From NCBI GenBank assembly GCA_947629825.1, contig CANRFF010000005.1, forward strand, positions 96,585-160,584: DNA of 64,000 bases, in the 5' to 3' direction. This DNA comes from an uncultured Anaeroplasmataceae bacterium. GTDB lineage: Bacteria > Bacillota_I > Bacilli_A > Acholeplasmatales > Anaeroplasmataceae. How positions within the stretch are numbered: position 1 is the first letter of the stretch; each line of letters opens with the position of its first letter. Positions 1-8,853 of the stretch are shown in pieces. A program made the position numbers and the translations under genes. The notes beneath the pieces were generated by a model, which saw only the letters and a program-made list of their open reading frames with translations, had not been told where the DNA came from and did not search any database.

Positions 1-791
1 TCTTCGGAAGTCTCCATTTCCTGAGCGGCCGTCTTGATTCCTTCGGCCATCTCTTCGATAAACTCTTCGCTTCCGGTATCGATTTCCACTTCTTTATGGA
101 AAACCTTTTTGGAATAGATTTTATAGGTTTCTTCTCCGACAATGGAAATGACAACCAGACAAATTTGGTTGATAACCAGATTCATTACCCGATCGACAAT
201 CAATTTTCTTCCCCAGTTGAGTGGGTTGATGAAATTCAATACATATTTGACTTTGGAAATTTTACTGCCGACGGCAACCGTTGCCTGAAAAGCTTTGGAA
301 TTTTCCACTTGCTTTTTCTTATTGGATAGGTCGACCATCGTGGAAATTTTCATTTTTCGTAAAATCCGGATTCCCCGGTGATCCAGAAGTTCATTGACTC
401 TTTGCGAAACATATTGCGTCAACTGTGTAATTTCATTGACGGAAAGTTCCAATAGCGGATGTTTGCTTGCGGGATAGTAGCGAACCGCAATGGCATAGGC
501 AAGATCTTTGCACAACTGCTGACAGTGAGCCACTCTTCCCAAATCGGCACGCAACGTTTTGTCTTTGAAAGACTTCTGAGTATCCAAAACCATCTGTTTG
601 ACTTCTTCGGTCGTCAAATCGTCGGCTTGCGTCTTTACCCAAAAATCTTTGGTCTTCAGACTGCATACGACCACTAAGGCGTAGATCAATAATAACAAGA
701 TCATTCCCATCAACAATCCGATCAAAAAACTGAATACGGTGGAAAAATCAATATTAAAAATCCAGATTTTATATAAAAAAGAATTATTCAA
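1..791 (-). CDS. Membrane-anchored protein of unknown function, 3' end beyond window
   Basis: Unrecognised protein. An open frame of 263 codons runs leftward off the window, so the C-terminus is missing. I start it at TTG (791-789) because AAGGCGGTGAT, a near-complete Shine-Dalgarno sequence, ends a few bases upstream and no ATG is as well placed. Residues about 19-42 form a strong hydrophobic segment close to the N-terminus, and the rest is mostly charged and soluble-looking, with one more hydrophobic stretch near residues 200-216. This suggests a signal-anchor with a cytoplasmic domain. A TATAAT-like box lies just upstream (around 810-820). It is divergent from the HAD gene to its right. 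Function unknown. Confidence 0.75.
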   Translation of the reverse strand, partial: MNNSFLYKIWIFNIDFSTVFSFLIGLLMGMILLLLIYALVVVCSLKTKDFWVKTQADDLTTEEVKQMVLDTQKSFKDKTLRADLGRVAHCQQLCKDLAYAIAVRYYPASKHPLLELSVNEITQLTQYVSQRVNELLDHRGIRILRKMKISTMVDLSNKKKQVENSKAFQATVAVGSKISKVKYVLNFINPLNWGRKLIVDRVMNLVINQICLVVISIVGEETYKIYSKKVFHKEVEIDTGSEEFIEEMAEGIKTAAQEMETSE

Positions 792-859
792 TAAAATCAC
801 CGCCTTATTTTCTATTATAATATAATAGAAAGAAAAATGAAAGTTTTTACTGAATTTAT

Positions 860-888
860 TTGCAAAAGTTTCTTCTCTGTGAGATAAT
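860..888 (+). promoter_or_regulatory. Promoter of the HAD-like gene
   Basis: TTGCAA (860-865), a 17-base spacer ending in TGA, then GATAAT (883-888). Predicted transcription start is near 895, which leaves a very short 5' leader before the ATG at 907. Confidence 0.5.
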
Positions 889-906
889 TTTTTCAGGTGA
901 ATGAAT

Positions 907-1674
907 ATGAACATTGTCATCGATGTCGAAAAAACACTTTGGAATGACCAAAGAAAGCTTTCCTTTGAATCCGAAAAAATCTTAAAAGACCTTTCGCAAC
1001 AACATTCCGTTACCCTGATGTCGATGGAAAGCATTTCCGGTTTGCAAAAGTCGTTTGGGACACTGAATGTGGACTGGATTTCCACTTTGGAAAATGCCTA
1101 CTTCCATCAGGGAAAACTTCAGACGTTTCCTTTGGATTCTTCTTCCGTCGAAACGATTTTGAATACTTTTGAACCGCAGATTTATACGGCATATACCATT
1201 TGGGAAGAACAAACCGTCATCTATCATTATAAAGAACGGTTAAAGACGTTTTATCCGACGAAGCGGTTGAAAGTTGTCGATTCGTTTGCGGAACCGATTT
1301 TGTTTTTAATCGTCGTATTGTCCAATTCGGTCGTCGACCGGTGGATGAAAACATGTCCTTTTGCCGTGAAAATTCTGGCGGCCGACCAAAAGAGAACACT
1401 ACTTCATATCACCAAAAAATCCTCTACGAAAGAGGATTGGTTTTTACGATTGAATTTCCAGAATCAAACCACCTTGGGAATTGCCGATGCCTATAGTGAT
1501 AAAGATTTTTTAAAACATTGTACTTATCCGGTAGCGATGAGCAATGGCGATGCGAAATTGAAAGAACTCTGCCATTTTGTTACCGAAGATGACAATAACC
1601 ACAGCGGAGCGATGCGGTTTATTTCGAAGTTTCTATCACACCGGCCATCTGAAGAAGATACATCGCATTGCTAG
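907..1674 (+). CDS. Cof-type HAD-superfamily protein with altered motif I
   Basis: A 255-residue protein whose ends match the Cof subfamily of HAD phosphatases. The N-terminal beta-strand leads into DVEKTL (residues 6-11), where the family has DxDGTL. The C-terminal part carries GIADAYSDKDF (about 191-201) and VAMSNGDA (about 209-216), matching the family's GDxxND and VAMGNA motifs. The nucleophile position Asp6 is kept, but the second Asp is Glu8 and the Gly is Lys, so ordinary phosphatase activity is doubtful. I chose ATG 907 over ATG 901 because AGGTGA at 895-900 is then correctly spaced. Its 3' end overlaps the convergent MutS-like gene by 56 bases. Confidence 0.65.
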   Translation: MNIVIDVEKTLWNDQRKLSFESEKILKDLSQQHSVTLMSMESISGLQKSFGTLNVDWISTLENAYFHQGKLQTFPLDSSSVETILNTFEPQIYTAYTIWEEQTVIYHYKERLKTFYPTKRLKVVDSFAEPILFLIVVLSNSVVDRWMKTCPFAVKILAADQKRTLLHITKKSSTKEDWFLRLNFQNQTTLGIADAYSDKDFLKHCTYPVAMSNGDAKLKELCHFVTEDDNNHSGAMRFISKFLSHRPSEEDTSHC

Positions 1675-3340
1675 AGGTGGACCGACCTTTTTTCAAAACA
1701 TAATCAAATAAGATTTTACCATCCTGATAAAATTCATCGAAATGGTAATTCGAAATTCCCGGAATTTCACAAAGCTCGAAATCATGAGTCGTGATAATAA
1801 AGGGAATTTTTTCTTGGCAAAATCTCATAATGATCTCTTTGGACGCCATAATGCGATCTTTGGTATTGGTTCCTTTTAAGATTTCATCAATCAGAATCAA
1901 AACATTTTTCTTTTTACTGGCTTCCATCATCCGTTTCAGACATTCGATTTCCGCATAGAATGTGGAGATTCCTTCCTGAAGCCGATCATGGACTCTCAGG
2001 GAAGTCAGAACTTCCGCTTTCGGAGCACTCCACGACGAAGCACAAACGATACTTCCGGCATTGAACAGGATCTGATTGATTCCGATCATTCTTTCAAAAG
2101 TCGTTTTTCCGGACATATTGCTTCCCGTTAAAATCACTCCCCGTTCCAACGTAAAGGAATTGGGAACACAGGAAGAAACGAGCGGATGATATCCGTTTTT
2201 AAAAGAAAGAACATCGGAGAAATTCCCTTTTGTATAAACTTCCTGATCCAGTCCGATATTCGCAAAAGAAATCATCACTTCAATCCAAGATAAATCGTCG
2301 ATGACTTTTTGAATCTTTTGCAATTCTTCTTCCGTCAGATTCATTTTCCGTAAAATCCATACGTCCATAAAAAATGCGTTTCCGATGATCTGCAACAGCA
2401 CATTTTTCCGGTATGAAAGAATATCCAAAAGTCGTTTGGCTTTGGAAAAAATTTTTTCGTTTTGAAAAATTCGCTTCCGGATTTGACAAAGATACGGATC
2501 CTCCGTCTGAAAAGCAAAAACCGATTCTTTGAACTCTTTGTAAGAATCCATCACTTTCTGATATTTGCCGGCAAAAGTGGAAAAAAGCGGATTTTGAGTA
2601 AAAATTTTGGTAACGATCCAATTGAAAACCAAAAGAAGGAAAGCATAATAAAAAGGATAATGATAAAAAAACGATAAGATCAAAATCAGGAAAAAGGCCG
2701 AAAAAGAAACAAACATCCACACCCAAATCCAACGGGAAACGCTTCTTTTTTCGGAAAAGATCCGAAGCCACTGCTCCACGTCGGTATCGGAACATTCCGC
2801 ATCCATTTGACTGAGAGCGGCTTCCAGTTCGATCGTCTGTTCTTCCCGAGAAAGAAAAACAATCGTATCGGTAAATTCGGGCGACTGCTCTTGCGGATGT
2901 GTTAGTTGTCGAGCCAGAAATTTTCTTCCTTGGAAACTTTTCGCCGATGAAAGATACTGATAAAGAGATTTTGCCCCCAACAGATCCAAATCGGAGATGG
3001 TTTGATCCGCAGGGTCCATCCATTTTCTTCCGTCGTCGGTGAATCGATCATAATGTCCTTCTCTTCGGGTATGATGTTTCAGATAAATCATATGAATGTT
3101 TTTGATTCTTTGAAATTGTCGATAACTCGGATTGGTACATCCGATCAAAACGATCAGTAACACAAGTGAAACTACCGTCAGACTGCCGAATAAAATCCAC
3201 AAATCCGTACTGAACAGACAAATCAGAAAAAGAATCGTCAAAAGAGCAAGTCCCAATCTCAGTTTGGAAAACCATTTCGTCTTCTTTTCCAAAGTTCGAC
3301 ACTTCTCTTGGTAAAATTGTTCTTGTTTGAATTCCAACAT
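1619..3340 (-). CDS. Membrane-anchored MutS-family ATPase
   Basis: A 573-residue protein with a MutS-type ABC ATPase at its C-terminus: Walker A GSNMSGKTT (about 406-414), the STFYAEI signature region, and Walker B LILIDE (about 481-486), followed by a conserved TTHDFEL. It lacks the mismatch-recognition domain of MutS. Instead it has two hydrophobic hairpins, about residues 27-67 and 203-247, so it is probably membrane-bound. This matches the small membrane MutS-like family of Bacillota, whose role is not established. ATG 3340 is chosen because GGAGG lies 5 bases upstream. A longer frame from TTG 3385 would start inside the glgP terminator. It follows glgP and may depend on read-through. Confidence 0.8.
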   Translation of the reverse strand: MLEFKQEQFYQEKCRTLEKKTKWFSKLRLGLALLTILFLICLFSTDLWILFGSLTVVSLVLLIVLIGCTNPSYRQFQRIKNIHMIYLKHHTRREGHYDRFTDDGRKWMDPADQTISDLDLLGAKSLYQYLSSAKSFQGRKFLARQLTHPQEQSPEFTDTIVFLSREEQTIELEAALSQMDAECSDTDVEQWLRIFSEKRSVSRWIWVWMFVSFSAFFLILILSFFYHYPFYYAFLLLVFNWIVTKIFTQNPLFSTFAGKYQKVMDSYKEFKESVFAFQTEDPYLCQIRKRIFQNEKIFSKAKRLLDILSYRKNVLLQIIGNAFFMDVWILRKMNLTEEELQKIQKVIDDLSWIEVMISFANIGLDQEVYTKGNFSDVLSFKNGYHPLVSSCVPNSFTLERGVILTGSNMSGKTTFERMIGINQILFNAGSIVCASSWSAPKAEVLTSLRVHDRLQEGISTFYAEIECLKRMMEASKKKNVLILIDEILKGTNTKDRIMASKEIIMRFCQEKIPFIITTHDFELCEIPGISNYHFDEFYQDGKILFDYVLKKGRSTSSNAMYLLQMAGVIETSK

Positions 3341-3350
3341 TTCGTCCTCC

Positions 3351-3380
3351 CAAAAAAGAAAGGGGAGTTCTCCCCTTTTA
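3351..3380 (-). terminator. Rho-independent terminator of glgP
   Basis: On the minus strand a 9-bp stem (3370-3378 with 3359-3367; AAAGGGGAG / CTCCCCTTT) with a two-base loop is followed by a T-rich run. The stem overlaps the glgP stop codon and ends 11 bases before the MutS-like gene's ribosome binding site region. Confidence 0.8.
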
Positions 3381-5789
3381 TTCAATCGGTTTCAAATGCC
3401 AAATGTCTTTATTGTACTGTCTCATCGTCCGATCTGTCGTAAAGAATCCCGACTTGGCGACATTGACAATAGACATATGCAACCATTTTTGTTGATCTTT
3501 GTAAAGTTCATTGATCTTTTCCTGTGCTTTGGCATAGGCTTTGAAATCTTTCAGTACAAAGTAGTTATCCGTGTAAAGAAGATTGTCGTGAATCATCATG
3601 AACTCATCCGGTGCGACTTTGTCGAAAAAGCCGTTGACCAATTGGTCGATGACCAAATGAATATCCGGATCCTGTTCGTAAATTTCCATTGGGCGATAAG
3701 AATTTTTTCGATATAATTCGGTAACTTCCTCGGCATTCATACCGAAAATCACAATATTATCGTCTCCGACGAAATCTTTGATTTCCACATTGGCTCCATC
3801 CAGGGTTCCGCACGTAATCGCTCCGTTCATCATAAATTTCATATTGCTTGTACCGGAGGCTTCTTTGGAAGCGGTGGAAATCTGTTCGGAAACATTGGCT
3901 GCCGGAATGATGGTCTCCGCATACGTCACATTATAATTGACGACGAAAACCACTTTCAATAACGAATTGGTTTCCGTATCGTTATTGACTTTATCCGCAA
4001 TGGTATTGATCAGTTTGATGATTTTTTTCGCAAACACATATCCGGGAGCCGCTTTTGCTCCGAAAATGAAAGAATGCGGATGATAATTTTTCTTAAATAT
4101 CGGATCGGATTTCAAACGGTTGTATACATACATAACATGCAATGCATTCATCAATTGACGTTTATATTCATGCAGACGTTTCACCTGAATATCGAAAATG
4201 GAATTGGTATCCAAAGAAACACCCTGACTCCGATAAATGATTTTCGCCAAGGCTTCTTTTCTTGCCCGTTTCATATTGGCAAACTTTCTTTGAACTTTTT
4301 CATCGTCCGCATAAGGCAATAACTTTTCGAAAAGATTCGGATTTTTAACCCATTCTTTTCCGCAGTATTCATCCAAAATCTCCACCAATTCCGGATTGAT
4401 ATGCAAACACCACCGCCGATGAGTAATCCCATTGGTCTTGTTGTTGAACTTGCCGGGATAGTAGTCGTTGAATACTTTCATTTCGATATTTTTCAGAATT
4501 TCCGTATGAAGCGCTGCCACTCCGTTGACGCTGAAAGAGCCGGCAATCGCAATGTTGGCCATATGAATGGTATTATCTTTGATAATGGCCATCTCGTAGG
4601 CTTCTTTGGAATTTTCACCGTATTTTTGAGCGATTTCAATCAACAACCGTCGATTGATTTCTTCCGTAATCGTATAAATTCTCGGCAATAATTTCTTGAA
4701 AATATGAACCGGCCATTTTTCCAGTGCTTCCGACAAAATGGTATGGTTGGTGTAAGCACAACAATTTTTGGTGATTTCCCATGCTTTATCCCATTCGATC
4801 TGTTCTTCGTCGACCAAAATTCTCATCAATTCCGGAACAACCAAAGCCGGATGGGTATCATTGATGTGGAAACAAACTTTTTTATCCAGAGTCAAACAAC
4901 TCTTATAGTTGGATTTAAACCGGCGAATAATGGAATTTACACCGGCGGAAACAAAGAAATACTGTTGTTTCAAACGCAGAATTCTTCCTTCTTCCGTTTG
5001 GTCGTTCGGATATAACATCGACGAAATTTCTCTCAAATTCCGGTGATATTCAAAAGCGTTATCCGGATACACCGAAGCCGGTTCCGCACTCCACAGCCGA
5101 AGATTGTTGACAATATGATTGTGATCCCCGATGATCGGAACATCATAAGGAACGGCCTTGACATATTCCGCATTCTGATGTTTGACGATCAGTTTGCCGT
5201 TTTCACTCGACATTTCGATGTATCCGTAAAACGGAATTTCCACCGATTCGGCATCGTTTCGGATTTCCCATACATTCACATCTTTTAACCAACGATCCGG
5301 ATGTTCCACCTGATAACCGTTGCGGATTCCCTGTTCGAAAAAGCCGTAGCGATAGCGGATACAGTTTCCGTAAACCGGAAGTCCCAAAGAAGTTGCGGAG
5401 TCCATAAAACAAGCCGCCAATCGCCCCAGTCCTCCGTTCCCGAGTCCGGCATCGGTTTCCTGATGTTCTACTTCGTTCAAATCCAGCCCCAACTCCTGAA
5501 ACGCCTGTTTGACAACCGGATAAACTCCCGCATTCATCAAATTGTTGGTAATCATCCGCCCCATCAGAAATTCCATGGAAAAATAATATACCATTCTCAA
5601 TTTTCCGGTGCGGATTTTCTCTTTCGTGTCATGCCAGTCTTTTGCGATATTCATCCGAAGCATTTCTCCCAAAACGACATATTGTTGATACGGAGTGGAA
5701 TCTTCGAAATTCACCGCATATTTATTTTCTACATTTTGAATAAAAGACGTTTTGAATGTCTCGACATCTTTAAAATTCGGATAATACAT
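3378..5789 (-). CDS. glgP: Glycogen/starch phosphorylase
   Basis: Releases glucose-1-phosphate from alpha-1,4-glucan ends using pyridoxal phosphate. The full family length (803 residues) is present. Clear family blocks are GLGNGGLGRLAACFMDS (about 116-132), the SAGVNS region, FDIQVKRLHEYKRQ (about 532-545), and EASGTSNMKFMMNGA containing the PLP-binding Lys651. The start has AAAGGGGGAAAA upstream. It lies directly downstream of glgB and has its own extended -10 promoter at the glgB end, so the pair can be expressed together. No glycogen synthase or ADP-glucose pyrophosphorylase is in this window. The product acts in the cytoplasm on stored glycogen or imported maltodextrin. Confidence 0.97.
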   Translation of the reverse strand: MYYPNFKDVETFKTSFIQNVENKYAVNFEDSTPYQQYVVLGEMLRMNIAKDWHDTKEKIRTGKLRMVYYFSMEFLMGRMITNNLMNAGVYPVVKQAFQELGLDLNEVEHQETDAGLGNGGLGRLAACFMDSATSLGLPVYGNCIRYRYGFFEQGIRNGYQVEHPDRWLKDVNVWEIRNDAESVEIPFYGYIEMSSENGKLIVKHQNAEYVKAVPYDVPIIGDHNHIVNNLRLWSAEPASVYPDNAFEYHRNLREISSMLYPNDQTEEGRILRLKQQYFFVSAGVNSIIRRFKSNYKSCLTLDKKVCFHINDTHPALVVPELMRILVDEEQIEWDKAWEITKNCCAYTNHTILSEALEKWPVHIFKKLLPRIYTITEEINRRLLIEIAQKYGENSKEAYEMAIIKDNTIHMANIAIAGSFSVNGVAALHTEILKNIEMKVFNDYYPGKFNNKTNGITHRRWCLHINPELVEILDEYCGKEWVKNPNLFEKLLPYADDEKVQRKFANMKRARKEALAKIIYRSQGVSLDTNSIFDIQVKRLHEYKRQLMNALHVMYVYNRLKSDPIFKKNYHPHSFIFGAKAAPGYVFAKKIIKLINTIADKVNNDTETNSLLKVVFVVNYNVTYAETIIPAANVSEQISTASKEASGTSNMKFMMNGAITCGTLDGANVEIKDFVGDDNIVIFGMNAEEVTELYRKNSYRPMEIYEQDPDIHLVIDQLVNGFFDKVAPDEFMMIHDNLLYTDNYFVLKDFKAYAKAQEKINELYKDQQKWLHMSIVNVAKSGFFTTDRTMRQYNKDIWHLKPIE

Positions 5790-5828
5790 AAATTCGGTTT
5801 TCCCCCTTTAAAATCAAAAGCCTTTTTC

Positions 5829-5837
5829 ATTATATCA
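5829..5837 (-). promoter_or_regulatory. Extended -10 promoter of glgP
   Basis: Minus-strand TGA-TATAAT (TATAAT = 5834-5829) sits at the very end of glgB, 40 bases before the glgP ATG. No convincing -35 box is visible. Confidence 0.4.
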
Positions 5838-7754
5838 CAAAATCTCGGAAGTTACACTACTTTTTTTTCTTTTTTCCTTGGGTTTCGGTACGGCTTTCAA
5901 AATGGTAATTCCCAAAGGCGGAACTGTCAATTCAATCGCATTTTCCTGATTTTGCCAGTGGTCTTTAAAACTGATCCGTTTTTCCGGATTGATTTGATTG
6001 GAACCGCCGTAGATATCTTTATCGCTGTTGATCACTTCTTCATAGTCCATTTCCATCGGCACACCGATCCGGTACTGATGATACGTATTCGGCGTACAAT
6101 TCATCACAATTACCATATGATCCTGCCGGTTTTTGGCAAATCTGGCATAAACAAACAGGGATTGGTCGGCATTATTGGCTTCGATGAACTGAAATCCGCT
6201 TGGATCGTAATCCAGTTCATAAAGCGGTTTGGACTGTTGATATAACTTCGTGATTTCCTTGACAAAACGATGAGCGGAATCATGACTCGGGTAACGTAAA
6301 ATATCCCAGTCGAGTTCTCTTGCATAACCCCATTCGCTGTATGGAGCCAGTTCATTTCCCATGAACAACAACTTTTTCCCGGGATGAGTCATCATATAGC
6401 CGATCAAACAACGGAAATTCGCAAATTGTTGCCAGTAATCGCCCGGCATTTTGTTCAATAAAGATCCTTTCATATGAACCACTTCGTCATGAGAAAACGG
6501 TAAAACAAATTGTTCATTGTAAAAATACATCATACTGAACGTCAGTTGATTATGATGATATTTCCGATAAATCGGATCCAACTTAAAGTATTTTAAAGTA
6601 TCGTTCATCCAGCCCATATCCCATTTATAATTGAAGCCGATTCCACCGATATTGCTCGGCTTGGTCACTCCGGGATAACTCGAAGAATCTTCCGCCATCA
6701 GTAAAACCCGATCGTCTTTTCCGAAGAGTACCGTCGAAAGATTTCGTAAAAATTCGCAGGCTCCCTGATTTTCTCCCCGTTCGGGATTTCCCATATAGTA
6801 AAGGAGATTGCTGACGGCATCCACCCGAAAACCGTCAATATGGAAATAATTCATATAAAAGAGAACATTCGAGTACAGAAACGAACGAGTCGTTCCTTTC
6901 CCCAAGTCCAAATTGGCCGTTCCCCATTCGACATTTTCACGAATCGCCGGATCCGCATAGTCATAAAGCGGAGTTCCGTCAAATAAATATAATCCCTGAG
7001 CGTCCTTGCAGATATGTCCCGGTACCCAGTCCATAATCACGCCGATTCCGTTTTGATGAAGTTGATCGACAAACCACATGAAATCCTTCGGAACACCATG
7101 ACGGGCAGTAACGGAATAATACGACGTTCCCTGATATCCCCAAGAGGCATCCAGCGGATGTTCATATACCGGCATCACCTCGACATGAGTATATCCGAAA
7201 TTTTTCAGATAATCGATCAGCATCGGTGCAATTTCATTGAACATAAAGAAATCATTTTCTCCCAGTCCTTTTCTTCTCCAGGATCCCAAATGCATTTCGT
7301 AAATCAAAACCGGTTGATCATAAGTCTTCGGATGGGTATACATCCAATCCTGATCGTGCCACTCATATCCATCGATATCATAGACTTTGGAATCGGTGCT
7401 TGGCCGTAACTGCGAATAAAAAGCATACGGATCGGCTTTGTATTTGATTTCTCCCTGTTTGGTTTTCATATAGTATTTGTATCGTTGCCATTCAAAGTTT
7501 CCCTCCAGATACAAATACCAGATTCCTTTCGCATCGATACACTCCATCGGATTGGCATTCGGATCGAATCCGTTCCATTCGCCGACAACCGAAACACTTT
7601 CGGCATTGGGAGCGTACAGACAAAATTCACATCCGCAAAGCGCCCCATCTTCCGTTTTCGTCAAATGGGCTCCGAAAACCTGATAGGATGCGTAACTTTT
7701 TCCCTGATCGTAAAAATACAAAAAATTAGAATCCACCAAATTTCTTATTTTCAA
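5835..7754 (-). CDS. glgB: 1,4-alpha-glucan branching enzyme
   Basis: Transfers alpha-1,4 glucan segments to form alpha-1,6 branches in glycogen. The 639 residues comprise an N-terminal CBM48-type domain (VVGEWNGFDPNANPM region) and a GH13 catalytic barrel. Catalytic residues are visible: Asp312 in DGFRVDAVS, Glu355 in LLMAEDSS, and Asp423 in FSHDEVVH. I place the start at TTG 7754, 5 bases after AGAGGTGG. A GTG at 7763 lies inside that ribosome binding site. It stops at TGA. A good promoter lies upstream, and glgP follows immediately. The first strands may be slightly longer if the GTG is used. Confidence 0.96.
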   Translation of the reverse strand: MKIRNLVDSNFLYFYDQGKSYASYQVFGAHLTKTEDGALCGCEFCLYAPNAESVSVVGEWNGFDPNANPMECIDAKGIWYLYLEGNFEWQRYKYYMKTKQGEIKYKADPYAFYSQLRPSTDSKVYDIDGYEWHDQDWMYTHPKTYDQPVLIYEMHLGSWRRKGLGENDFFMFNEIAPMLIDYLKNFGYTHVEVMPVYEHPLDASWGYQGTSYYSVTARHGVPKDFMWFVDQLHQNGIGVIMDWVPGHICKDAQGLYLFDGTPLYDYADPAIRENVEWGTANLDLGKGTTRSFLYSNVLFYMNYFHIDGFRVDAVSNLLYYMGNPERGENQGACEFLRNLSTVLFGKDDRVLLMAEDSSSYPGVTKPSNIGGIGFNYKWDMGWMNDTLKYFKLDPIYRKYHHNQLTFSMMYFYNEQFVLPFSHDEVVHMKGSLLNKMPGDYWQQFANFRCLIGYMMTHPGKKLLFMGNELAPYSEWGYARELDWDILRYPSHDSAHRFVKEITKLYQQSKPLYELDYDPSGFQFIEANNADQSLFVYARFAKNRQDHMVIVMNCTPNTYHQYRIGVPMEMDYEEVINSDKDIYGGSNQINPEKRISFKDHWQNQENAIELTVPPLGITILKAVPKPKEKRKKSSVTSEIL

Positions 7755-7783
7755 AGTAACCACCTCTTATCCATTATACTTTC

Positions 7784-7812
7784 ATTATATCCAAGAAAGC
7801 GTTTTATTTCAA
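7784..7812 (-). promoter_or_regulatory. Promoter of glgB-glgP
   Basis: Minus-strand TTGAAA (7812-7807), a 17-base spacer, and TATAAT (7789-7784), located between the bile salt hydrolase terminator and glgB. Confidence 0.7.
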
Positions 7813-7815
7813 GTA

Positions 7816-7847
7816 AAATCAAGAAAAGAGGTTGCATGACAACCTCT
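7816..7847 (-). terminator. Terminator after the bile salt hydrolase gene
   Basis: Minus-strand stem AGAGGTTG / CAACCTCT (7847-7840 with 7834-7827), a five-base loop, then TTTCTTGATTTT. It closes the long parE-to-hydrolase gene run. Confidence 0.85.
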
Positions 7848-8818
7848 TAATTCTCATGATAAATATTTTGTTCGTTCCGTAAAGGAAAAACGACAAGTTC
7901 TTCCGAATCCAAAGGACAATGATGCAGATGAACCGCAACGATTTGCGATTGATCATACGTCCTGTAATAATAGATTCCTTGTGTGGTGTTGCAACAGGAA
8001 GAATAAATCGTATATTCATACTTCCCGTGGAATTGGCAACAACCTTTGACTTGTTCCACGGAAGACAACATATGAAAAAATTGCCCGACCCGACTGTTTT
8101 CGTTATCTTCACACTCCGAATTCCACTTTGTAAAAGCCGCTCTTACAAATCTTGAAGAACTCGAAAGATCCCCCGGAAGTCCGATCGTTCCCATTCCCCG
8201 ACTGAACGGTTGTAAAGAAAATCGTTCGGAAAAACGACTTTCGACTTCTTCTCGGGTAACATTCAAAAATTCGGACAGATGCAAAAGATGATATTCCAAA
8301 GGCGGATTATTCGTCAGCACGCCCAAAGGATGATTCATCAGGTGCAAACCATCTTTCAAAGGCTCTACGACAAGAGACCTTTCGGCATCGGAAATCATCC
8401 AGTGCAACGGCGAAGATTTCAACGTTTTTGAAAAATCCATCTGACAGATTTGCATACCTTTCAAAAGCCGTTCGGCATCGTCACAAGTTTCGCACTGCGA
8501 AAGCACCCAAGGAATCAATTCAAACGGCGCAACGCTTTTTTTGAGATCTTCTACTTCTGGATAATAAGCGTTTCCGACAAAATGTAATCCGGCCATACTG
8601 AGTCCTTTTTCATTGGTTGCTTCATAAAACAACGGATATTGATTTTGAACATAAGCCATTCCGATCATCGCATAATTTTGTTTGCGAACGGTTCCGTTTC
8701 GGAAGCGAAAGACAAAATTTCTCGGGCAAACCGTAACGGTTTCATGATAAGAATACTCCAAATCCAAATTTCTTCCGAAATAATGATCTGTTTTTTTCCA
8801 AGATATTGCGGTACACAT
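7847..8818 (-). CDS. Bile salt hydrolase (choloylglycine hydrolase family)
   Basis: Ntn hydrolase of the choloylglycine / penicillin V acylase family, 323 residues, about the usual length. After removal of Met1, Cys2 is the nucleophile (MCTAISW). Arg16 and Asp19 are in FGRNLDLEYS. NEKGLSMAGL, LTNNPP and the Arg of SSSRFVRAAF match the bile salt hydrolase pattern rather than penicillin acylase. The C-terminal YYYRTYDQSQI also resembles clostridial conjugated bile acid hydrolases. There is no signal peptide, so it is cytoplasmic. AAGGAG precedes the ATG. It deconjugates glycine- or taurine-linked bile acids, which points to a gut habitat. It is the last gene of the parE-parC run. Confidence 0.9.
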   Translation of the reverse strand: MCTAISWKKTDHYFGRNLDLEYSYHETVTVCPRNFVFRFRNGTVRKQNYAMIGMAYVQNQYPLFYEATNEKGLSMAGLHFVGNAYYPEVEDLKKSVAPFELIPWVLSQCETCDDAERLLKGMQICQMDFSKTLKSSPLHWMISDAERSLVVEPLKDGLHLMNHPLGVLTNNPPLEYHLLHLSEFLNVTREEVESRFSERFSLQPFSRGMGTIGLPGDLSSSSRFVRAAFTKWNSECEDNENSRVGQFFHMLSSVEQVKGCCQFHGKYEYTIYSSCCNTTQGIYYYRTYDQSQIVAVHLHHCPLDSEELVVFPLRNEQNIYHEN

Positions 8819-8853
8819 AAAAATCTCCTTTCTTTATTAGGATACACCGAATT

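Noticed and set aside
2280..3023. Minus-strand frame of 247 codons
   Set aside because: Out-of-frame shadow inside the MutS-like gene on the same strand.
5301..6245. Plus-strand open frame of 314 codons
   Set aside because: It runs antisense across glgP and glgB, both clear enzymes, and its translation is rich in Arg, His, Phe and Ile as expected from the complement of this codon usage.
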